Source: JBQTJN01 sp052387095 (GTDB lineage Bacteria; Pseudomonadota; Alphaproteobacteria; Micavibrionales; Micavibrionaceae). From it: a stretch of 21,833 bases of DNA. Below are positions 15,985 through 21,833 of the stretch, in pieces; within the stretch, counting starts at the first letter, position 1; each line of letters begins with the position of its first letter. The position numbers and the translations under genes were made by a program. A model generated the notes under the pieces. The model saw only the letters and a program-made list of their open reading frames with translations, was not told where the DNA came from and ran no database searches. The DNA is taken from contig JBQTJN010000032.1 of the NCBI GenBank assembly GCA_052387095.1, positions 1 to 21,833 of the forward strand, given 5' to 3'.

Positions 15985-16377
15985 ATGCCGAAACTATTAA
16001 TCGTAGAGCGCGACACCGATCTTCAAGATGTCTTAAATTATAATTTTGCCCCTCCGGGTTTTGAGGTCTCGATGGCGCTGTGCGGTCAGGATGCTTTGTC
16101 GCACATTGAGCACGAAGTACCGGACCTGGTTATAACGGCTGAGCGGGTGGAGCCCGTCACCGGCCTTGAATTGACCCGAATCATTCGGGAGAAACTTGGT
16201 CAGGCCGTAAAAATTATTTTCTACACCACGGAAAATATCGAAGAAGCCGCGTTGGAGGCAGGCGCAGACCTGTTTTTTATAAAGCCGGCACCCATTAAAG
16301 CTCTTTTAAACGGAGCCAAGGACACCTTGGGCATTGAAAAAAGTCAGGCTGCTCATGGGTTTAACCCGGGCGTATAA
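15985..16377 (+). CDS. Stand-alone receiver-domain protein lacking the phospho-acceptor Asp
   Basis: 130 aa, single CheY-like domain without output domain. AAGGAA lies 6 nt before the ATG. It begins LLIVERDTD, where the usual acidic pair is Glu8-Arg9. The third strand reads DLVITAERVEPVTGLEL, aligning Ala52 with the CheY Asp57 phosphorylation site. The switch Thr (YTT, 81-82) and Lys100 (FFIKPAP) remain. It should therefore fold as a receiver but not be phosphorylated in the normal way, and may work as a binding partner or a locked-state regulator. It follows the fusion gene and its tail ORF on the same strand (20 bp after 15964) and precedes a strong terminator, so it is probably part of that transcript. 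Confidence 0.78.
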   Translation: MPKLLIVERDTDLQDVLNYNFAPPGFEVSMALCGQDALSHIEHEVPDLVITAERVEPVTGLELTRIIREKLGQAVKIIFYTTENIEEAALEAGADLFFIKPAPIKALLNGAKDTLGIEKSQAAHGFNPGV

Positions 16378-16654
16378 GGAAGAGATTTCTATCATAAGAG
16401 GTGTATTTGAAAAGTCTGGATTTCTCCGTAAAATTCCTTATCCGACTTCTGGCTCCCTATGGATTGCGCAGGACGGTCTACTCCATTGGCCAGATACGTT
16501 GATAGGAGGGAACTAGAATGCACTCTGTTTTCGATTTTAAGACTCGCTGAGCGGCTTGCTCATATCTGGTAGCTCCATATACTTTCTACCTGTAAGGACA
16601 GGAAGTTTAGATCTAACTAAATCGTGCCTCTGCAGCCAGTTTTATCAAAAACAT
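16378..16654 (+). other. Transcript tail with mini-ORF and hairpins
   Basis: No clear gene. An ORF starting at 16334 (or ATG 16352) and ending at 16516 overlaps the receiver gene and resembles nothing I know. AGGAGGG (16504-16510) is the best ribosome site of the window; 7 nt later ATG 16518 opens a 10-codon ORF, MHSVFDFKTR, ending TGA 16550. Two small hairpins follow, CCTGT/ACAGG near 16590 and TTTAG/CTAAA near 16607, before the terminator. This may be a leader-peptide-like or small-RNA unit, or just the 3' untranslated region of the operon. Confidence 0.3.
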
Positions 16655-16680
16655 AGCCGCCTTCGGGCGGCTTTTTTTTT
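16655..16680 (+). terminator. Strong intrinsic terminator with UUCG loop
   Basis: AGCCGCC (16655-16661), TTCG tetraloop, GGCGGCT (16666-16672), then a run of T to 16680. The stem is perfect and GC-rich, the tetraloop is extra-stable, and the U-tract is long. It ends the plus-strand unit that begins with the glycosyltransferase fusion. Confidence 0.92.
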
Positions 16681-16782
16681 GATAGTATGTTGTGATTTTA
16701 AGTAGAATTAGCCTTGTTTTATCAATTCTTTACCAATGATTGATAGGATAGATCAATAAAAACCGGCTTTTAAAAGGTTCTC

Positions 16783-16923
16783 ATGTGTGTTAATTTTGTA
16801 AACAGCTATAACTCAATTTTTTTTGACCCGGCTCAACGCATTAATGTTGAGACCGATATTTATATCCATGCAAAAAGTATAAAAAACATATTGAATGACG
16901 CTGCGCGCGGCGATGTCATTTAG
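16783..16923 (+). CDS. Small hypothetical ORF (46 aa)
   Basis: ATG 16783 has AAAAGG 5 nt upstream. The product (MCVNFVNSYNSIFFDPAQRI, then NVETDIYIHAKSIKNIL, ending ARGDVI) has a plausible amino-acid make-up with no membrane segment and no family I recognise. The gene contains a T8 run (16818-16825), where an indel would shift the frame, so it may be the start of a longer decayed gene. It is isolated between the terminator and the convergent katE. Confidence 0.3.
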   Translation: MCVNFVNSYNSIFFDPAQRINVETDIYIHAKSIKNILNDAARGDVI

Positions 16924-17268
16924 ATCGTGGTGCGCAATATATAGGAAAACATATAATTTGCTTGAATAACTATCTATGAGCGATGATATCTCGATGAAAA
17001 ACCCAAGGAGCAATGACACTTGCTATCAAATTACTATTCGGGGGGATGACAATCGTCCTTCTGCATAAATATCTCTGTAAAAAGAGCGTGGGGAATAGAT
17101 TTTTATTATTTTAAGCAAAGGCTTTGAAGTTTTCTCGGATTTTCTATCAGGATAAGATTATCGATATAAAGGCTTATTTTCGAAGCTATGGTTAACAACC
17201 GTACAAGCTGACTGAGAGCTGAGAGAGAAAGACAAAACCGATTTTTACTAATAAACTTCTTTGTCGTT
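16924..17268. other. Intergenic region, no supported gene
   Basis: AT-rich sequence between the small ORF and the 3' end of katE. Two ORFs of about 30 codons (from 16976, and from an ATG near 17012 just 2 nt after AAGGAG) lack normal translation signals; the second would encode a short hydrophobic peptide. A GACAAA/TTTGTC pair around 17230-17260 with a large loop could weakly end the katE transcript. I see no tRNA, IS or repeat array. Confidence 0.4.
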
Positions 17269-19443
17269 TTATTCTCGTTCCCAAAAACGCAAATCCCGGC
17301 AGGCTTTAATAAATTTGGTCGCGTCTGAAGGTTTACTTAAAGAGATGCAAGCCTTATCAAGCCCATCAGAGATGCCTGCCTTTTTAAACAGCGGCAATAC
17401 CTCTTCTGAATATCCGATAAATTTCATATGTGCAAAAGCATCCGCTGCAAAATCGCGAGCTGTGGGTTCTTTGGTAAGAAGATCCGCACCCTTCTTAGAA
17501 AACAGCATTGCTATAGCATCAAATAAAACAGATGGGCCTCCATCAATTTTATGGTGAGCGTCAACCCAGATGCCATCACTCATTTCCACACCACCGATGT
17601 GAGGTGCGATAATCTCAACGGCTGCACCTTCCTTCTGAGCCGCGTGCTGTAGCGATTTTAATAATGCCGCATCGGCGCCGTCGGTAAGGAAAATTCCCAA
17701 TTTACGCCCTTTAAAGCTTTGGGGCGGATTGAGCAAGATACTCAGTGCAGGAGATTTATCCAAGTCCTTGCGCGTGGGTTTCGCAGCGGGGGCTGCGGCA
17801 GGCATTTCTTTCAAACGAAGACCTTTTGCAACTTTATTCGCTAGGTCTTTATCAATATTTATAAGATGTGACACTAGACGTACGCGAATTGCAAGGCGTT
17901 CAACTTTACTTAATTCAAAAATCAAAGCACTTTGAATATGCGCCTGTTCGATAGGCGTTTGGCTTATATAAAATTGTCTAGCCTGACTATAATGATCGGC
18001 AAAACTTTCGGAACGAAGTCGCATTTTAGGCCCGCTCTCTTCAGCGGGAAAGCTTCGGAAACCTTTTTTTGTTTCGCGAGGCCCAGATTCGTCGCTATGA
18101 GAATTTGGTTCGTAATTAATCCTGCCTTTCGGATTATGCATCGCCATATGTCCATCTTGCTGGAAATGCGCGAATGGGCATTTGGGTGCATTGATCGGAA
18201 GGTGAACAAAGTTTGGACCACCCAAACGTTTGATCTGTGTATCCAGATAGGAAAAATTCCGTCCCTGAAGTAAGGGATCGTTAGAAAAATCGATGCCGGG
18301 GACAATGTTCTGCGTCATGAAAGCCACTTGCTCGGTTTCGGCAAAGAAATTATCAACCATACGGTTAAGCACCAGACGGCCAACGATGCGAATAGGCACT
18401 TCTTCCTCAGGGATGAGCTTGGTAGCATCCAGCACATCAAAATCAAATTTTTCTGCAAAATCTTCATCAAATAACTGGAGCCCTAGTTCCCATTCAGGGA
18501 AATTGCCGGCCTGAATGGAATCCCATAAATCGCGGCGATGAAAGTCCGGATCAGCGCCACTAATCTTTACGGCCTCGTTCCACACAACTGATTGCAAACC
18601 CAATTTAGGTTTCCAATGAAACTTAACAAAGGTTGATTTTCCTTGAGCATTAATAAATCGGAAGGTATGAACACCAAATCCTTCCATAAATCTATAAGAA
18701 CGGGGAATGGCACGATCCGACATAACCCACATAATCATGTGCATGCTTTCCGGCATTAGGGAGATAAAATCCCAAAAATTATCATGGGCAGCGGTGGCTT
18801 GTGGGAAGCCACGATCGGGTTCATCTTTGACCGAATGGACTAGATCAGGGAATTTCATTGCATCTTGGATGAAGAAGACAGGAATGTTATTTCCCACCAA
18901 ATCCCAGTTGCCTTCTTTGGTGTATAATTTTACAGCAAATCCACGTACATCGCGGGCCAAGTCTGTCGACCCCTTATTGCCAACAACAGTCGAAAAACGA
19001 ACAAAGGCAGGCGTTTTTTCACCTTTGCGCTGAAAAATATCCGCAGCCGTTACACCAGACAACGACTCGTACGTTTCAAAAAACCCGTGAGCGCCATAGC
19101 CTCGTGCGTGCACAACACGCTCGGGGATACGTTCGTGATCAAAATGAAATATTTTCTCCCGTAGAACATGGTCTTCTAAGGAAACCGGGCCGCGATGTCC
19201 GGTTTTTAAAGAATTTTGATCGTCGGACACAGGCATTCCGTTCTGGGTTGTGAGAGCTGCCTGGTCTTTAGAGGCCACTTGATGGGTTTCCCCGCCCGAA
19301 CCACGCTGTATCGTTTGGTCCACTATTTTGGCTGATGTCGTGGTGTCGTTTACTAAATTTGATCTCTTTTTGGGGATCTGTTTGGATGTCTGCGTAAGGG
19401 CATGGGTCGTCCTATCTAAAAGTTGATTTCGAGAGTATTTCAA
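17269..19443 (-). CDS. katE: Large-subunit catalase, HPII/KatE type
   Basis: 724 aa. A haem catalase of clade 2, breaking hydrogen peroxide into water and oxygen, normally a cytoplasmic tetramer. The distal site is His112 (ERVVHARGYGAHG) and Asn185 (DLVGNNIPVFF); the proximal haem ligand is Tyr399 with Arg395 (GRNFSYLDTQIKRLGGPNF). After the core, residues from about 570 form the flavodoxin/DJ-1-like C-terminal domain typical of large subunits (RKLGIFLTDGADAALL). The first 70 residues are polar and low in order, as in HPII. The HPII His392 that cross-links to the haem Tyr aligns with Met376 here. The start is TTG at 19443: an in-frame stop lies seven codons upstream, no ATG occurs before residue 70, and no good ribosome site is visible. 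It is the third gene of a minus-strand run, probably with its own promoter because a hairpin lies between it and the esterase. Confidence 0.95.
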   Translation of the reverse strand: MKYSRNQLLDRTTHALTQTSKQIPKKRSNLVNDTTTSAKIVDQTIQRGSGGETHQVASKDQAALTTQNGMPVSDDQNSLKTGHRGPVSLEDHVLREKIFHFDHERIPERVVHARGYGAHGFFETYESLSGVTAADIFQRKGEKTPAFVRFSTVVGNKGSTDLARDVRGFAVKLYTKEGNWDLVGNNIPVFFIQDAMKFPDLVHSVKDEPDRGFPQATAAHDNFWDFISLMPESMHMIMWVMSDRAIPRSYRFMEGFGVHTFRFINAQGKSTFVKFHWKPKLGLQSVVWNEAVKISGADPDFHRRDLWDSIQAGNFPEWELGLQLFDEDFAEKFDFDVLDATKLIPEEEVPIRIVGRLVLNRMVDNFFAETEQVAFMTQNIVPGIDFSNDPLLQGRNFSYLDTQIKRLGGPNFVHLPINAPKCPFAHFQQDGHMAMHNPKGRINYEPNSHSDESGPRETKKGFRSFPAEESGPKMRLRSESFADHYSQARQFYISQTPIEQAHIQSALIFELSKVERLAIRVRLVSHLINIDKDLANKVAKGLRLKEMPAAAPAAKPTRKDLDKSPALSILLNPPQSFKGRKLGIFLTDGADAALLKSLQHAAQKEGAAVEIIAPHIGGVEMSDGIWVDAHHKIDGGPSVLFDAIAMLFSKKGADLLTKEPTARDFAADAFAHMKFIGYSEEVLPLFKKAGISDGLDKACISLSKPSDATKFIKACRDLRFWERE

Positions 19444-19503
19444 TGCTGCTGTGTTATGTAATTACGATACCTTGTTTGAAGAACTAGATTGACTTCACCG
19501 GAC

Positions 19504-19523
19504 AAAAAACTGTCTAAGACAGT
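19504..19523 (-). terminator. Intrinsic terminator after the esterase gene
   Basis: On the minus strand ACTGTC, TTA loop and GACAGT (19523-19509) run into a T-run (19509-19504). The stem is only 6 bp and the loop short, so termination is likely but perhaps partial, allowing some read-through into katE. Confidence 0.55.
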
Positions 19524-19546
19524 AACGATGAATGAAGAACGCTCAA

Positions 19547-20677
19547 TTATTGGCTGCTCTTAATTTTATCAAAAGCACTTTCGAGATTATTAGAAGCCAA
19601 TTCTTGCGCATCAAGAGCTTTAGCTACCGTTCCCATCCCAAAGAATTCATGCGTAACACCTTCATAGTTTTTATAAGATGTTTCAACGCCTGCTCCTTTT
19701 AACTTATTTGCCAGCGCTTCACCTTCTGAGCGGAGAGGATCAATTTCAGCGGTGATAACTGTTGCCGATGGCAGATTTTTTAAATCTGCGCCAAGCAAAT
19801 TAATCATTGGGCTGTTTTTGTCGGCTTCTGTTTTGATAGTGTGTTTAACAAACCACGCCATCATCGCTTTATTTAAAGGTTTCGCATTGGCATTTTTCTG
19901 ATAAGACGACGTGTTCATGTCATTGCCCGCGACAGGATAAATCAAAACCATGTGCGCAGGAGCTTGAACACCTTTATCGCGGGCCATGATGGCTACGTTT
20001 GCCGCAAGATTCCCTCCAGCACTTTCGCCCATAATGGCAACTTTCGCAGGATCACCGCCCCATGAAGCCGCATTTTTCAACGCCCATTGATAGGCTGCGA
20101 ATGCGTCCTCATGAGCAGCTGGGAATTTATTTTCTGGGGCATGGCGATATTCCGCCGATACGACGATAGCATTGAGTTTTTTTGCCAAAGCACGTGGTGC
20201 CGCGTCATAAACGTTAATATCGGCAATTACAAAGCCGCCACCGTGATAATAAACAATGACGGGTAATTTTTTATCTGGTGTCGCACCTTCAGGCATATAA
20301 ATTCGAGCCGATTGCTCGCCCTTGCCTGCAGGATAAGTTACGTCTTGGGTCGTAACCTTAAGCTTGGCCTTTTCTTCTTCAGGATTTTTACCATCTTCGC
20401 GCATAACAGCCATGACAGCATCTGTGACAGTAGGTTGCTTGCGCGCTTCGACAGGCGTTAAATTTTCAATCGGTTTAGGACCAAGTTTTTTCAAAGCTTC
20501 GAGGACTTTCTTTGTATCTTTATCAGCGCGTTCCATCGTTCCGCTATCCGACGGTCGCCCGGCTTTTGCCAAAGCATCCTGATTGATATTATCGGCGGCG
20601 GATACTGTGCTCGAGGCAGCAATAGAAATGGCGATTAAAGAAGCAACAGCCAATATCATTTTTTTCGAAGTGTCCAT
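19547..20677 (-). CDS. Exported HSL-family (family IV) carboxylesterase
   Basis: 376 aa alpha/beta hydrolase of the hormone-sensitive-lipase family, hydrolysing short-chain esters. Motifs: HGGGF at 145-149 (oxyanion hole), GESAGG at 217-222 with nucleophile Ser219, Asp313 (EIDPLRSEGE) and His343 (GVTHEFFGM). Residues 1-27 are a Sec signal peptide: KK near the start, a hydrophobic core, and a cleavage site after VSA before ADN, so the mature enzyme should be periplasmic or secreted. The stretch at 28-110 is an added helical, charged segment. AGGAA lies 5 nt before the ATG. The gene starts 43 bp after the alcohol dehydrogenase stop on the same strand, so they are probably co-transcribed. The substrate is unknown. 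Confidence 0.92.
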   Translation of the reverse strand: MDTSKKMILAVASLIAISIAASSTVSAADNINQDALAKAGRPSDSGTMERADKDTKKVLEALKKLGPKPIENLTPVEARKQPTVTDAVMAVMREDGKNPEEEKAKLKVTTQDVTYPAGKGEQSARIYMPEGATPDKKLPVIVYYHGGGFVIADINVYDAAPRALAKKLNAIVVSAEYRHAPENKFPAAHEDAFAAYQWALKNAASWGGDPAKVAIMGESAGGNLAANVAIMARDKGVQAPAHMVLIYPVAGNDMNTSSYQKNANAKPLNKAMMAWFVKHTIKTEADKNSPMINLLGADLKNLPSATVITAEIDPLRSEGEALANKLKGAGVETSYKNYEGVTHEFFGMGTVAKALDAQELASNNLESAFDKIKSSQ

Positions 20678-20720
20678 TTTATTTCCTGTCTATGAGTTAG
20701 TTAATTGAGTTGGGATAAAA

Positions 20721-21824
20721 TCATCCGGTTAAACCGAGTTTTTCAAAAAGACCAGATTTTTCGTCAGTCTTTTTCAGAGTCGACATATCTATAACGTAAC
20801 GAAAATCCATTTCGCCTTTATCAACTTTGGTATGAATTTCGTTAATGTCTTCAATCGATATAATTTGTGTACGGGCAGCAATATTATGCTTTGCACAGAA
20901 GTCTAAAACCTCTTGTGTCTCTGCAATGCTGCCAATAACCGAACTTGCAATACTTTTGCGATCCAATATCATTTTGCTGAGATCGACAGGCTTGGCTGTT
21001 GGTGCAAGACATCCGACTACTGTCAAAATGCCGTCACGCTTTAGCAAAGCAATGTAGGGATTTACGTCATGTGATTCAGGAATTGTTGAAAGAATAAAAT
21101 CGAGGCTTGCTTCACGTGCTTTCATTATTTCTTTATTAGTTGAGTCAATTACATCATGAGCGCCTAGCTCGCGTGCAGTATCCGACTTATCCGGTGATGT
21201 GGTAATCACAGTTACAATAGCGCCCAAAGCAACGGCAATTTGAACCGCCATGTGTCCAAGACCGCCCAAACCTACAACGCCGACAGCTTTGCCTTTACCA
21301 ATATTCCAATGTTTAAGAGGAGAATATGTCGTAACACCCGCACAGAGTATGGGCGCAGCCTCAGCAGGCTTTAAACTTCCAGGAATTTTTAAAACAAAAC
21401 TTTCAGGAGCAACAATGACATTGGAATATCCGCCAAACGTTAAGTTTTCTTCAGAAGGATATCGCATATTACCGTTATATGTTCCGGTTGCGCCGTTTTC
21501 ACAATAATTTTCTAATTTTTCTCCGCAAGACGGACATTGATGACAGGAATCAACCATACAACCCACACCAACCACATCGCCGACAGCATATTTTTTAACT
21601 TTGTCGCCGACCTTTTTTACGCGGCCCACAATTTCATGGCCTGGCATGCAGGGATAAACTGTATTTTTCCATTCATTGCGGACCTGGTGCACATCGGAAT
21701 GGCAAACACCACAAAACATGATTTCAATTAAAACATCATTTTGACCTAAATTCCGTCTCTGAAATTCAAAAGGCTTCAAAGCGGAGTGTGAATTCTTGTT
21801 TGCATAACCAACGGCGTTGATCAT
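20721..21824 (-). CDS. Zinc-dependent NAD(P) alcohol dehydrogenase, YahK/CAD-like
   Basis: 367 aa, full length. A medium-chain dehydrogenase interconverting alcohols and aldehydes, closest in look to YahK and cinnamyl-alcohol-type enzymes (GVCHSDVHQVRNEW, YPCMPGHEIVGRV, GDVVGVGCMVDSC). Catalytic zinc ligands are Cys41, His63 (with Glu64) and Cys161; the structural zinc is held by Cys94, Cys97, Cys100 and Cys108 (CHQCPSCGEKLENYC). The Rossmann motif GLGGLG is at 185-190; ITTSPDK after the second strand favours NADPH. The ATG at 21824 is only 9 bp from the window edge, so its ribosome site and promoter cannot be judged. It is the first gene of the visible minus-strand run. An aldehyde-reduction role would fit beside a catalase in stress defence, but that is inference. 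Confidence 0.93.
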   Translation of the reverse strand: MINAVGYANKNSHSALKPFEFQRRNLGQNDVLIEIMFCGVCHSDVHQVRNEWKNTVYPCMPGHEIVGRVKKVGDKVKKYAVGDVVGVGCMVDSCHQCPSCGEKLENYCENGATGTYNGNMRYPSEENLTFGGYSNVIVAPESFVLKIPGSLKPAEAAPILCAGVTTYSPLKHWNIGKGKAVGVVGLGGLGHMAVQIAVALGAIVTVITTSPDKSDTARELGAHDVIDSTNKEIMKAREASLDFILSTIPESHDVNPYIALLKRDGILTVVGCLAPTAKPVDLSKMILDRKSIASSVIGSIAETQEVLDFCAKHNIAARTQIISIEDINEIHTKVDKGEMDFRYVIDMSTLKKTDEKSGLFEKLGLTG

Positions 21825-21833
21825 AACGATGTC

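Noticed and set aside
16334..16516. 60-codon ORF overlapping the end of the receiver gene
   Set aside because: It starts within the receiver gene without a ribosome site and resembles no family; kept only as a remark on the region.
1..21833. CRISPR arrays, tRNA or rRNA genes and attachment sites
   Set aside because: No regularly spaced repeats with unique spacers, no cloverleaf with T-loop and CCA end, and no rRNA-like conserved blocks were seen by eye.

Overview
The window looks like an IS-rich stretch of a mid-GC proteobacterial chromosome. An alphaproteobacterium is my best guess. It rests on the style of the IS481, IS630, IS1595 and IS5 sequences and on the HPII-type catalase, and nothing here fixes the taxon. 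No rRNA, tRNA, CRISPR array or phage module is visible.

Positions 1-5580 form a mobile-element graveyard with two passenger genes. The left edge cuts through the 3' end of an IS481-family element. Its transposase C-terminus is joined in frame to the N-terminal half of an IS630-type transposase. A short IS5-like relic follows, then a SWIM zinc-finger/DUF6880-like gene (minus strand) broken by one in-frame TGA, a truncated IS200/IS605 TnpA, about 680 bp of unassigned decayed sequence, and an intact Fic protein gene (minus strand) whose start is surrounded by 10-bp repeats. A 184-bp internally deleted IS481 derivative with both inverted repeats and a TATA target duplication closes the block.

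Positions 5780-12450 hold the most unusual genes: two overlapping plus-strand genes for a complete but strongly divergent glutamate synthase-like pair. The 1625-aa large subunit has an N-terminal nucleophile glutaminase, an FMN/2-oxoglutarate synthase domain with a Cx5Cx4C iron-sulfur motif, and a GXGXG-type C-terminal domain. The 597-aa small subunit keeps the GltD cysteine clusters with altered spacing and has eroded dinucleotide-binding motifs.

An inactivated IS1595-family element (12661-13380, frameshifted by a 13-bp tandem duplication) separates this pair from a plus-strand unit at 13602-16680. That unit encodes an MJ1255-type glycosyltransferase fused to an LpxH-like metallophosphoesterase, a 44-codon ORF that a -1 frameshift on a G7 run would attach to it, and a receiver-domain protein lacking its phospho-acceptor Asp. 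It ends at a strong UUCG terminator.

After about 600 bp with at most one small ORF, three minus-strand genes fill the right end. They encode a zinc alcohol dehydrogenase (transcribed first), an exported HSL-family esterase and a large-subunit KatE-type catalase. The dehydrogenase and esterase are 43 bp apart and probably co-transcribed. A hairpin and U-run separate the esterase from katE.
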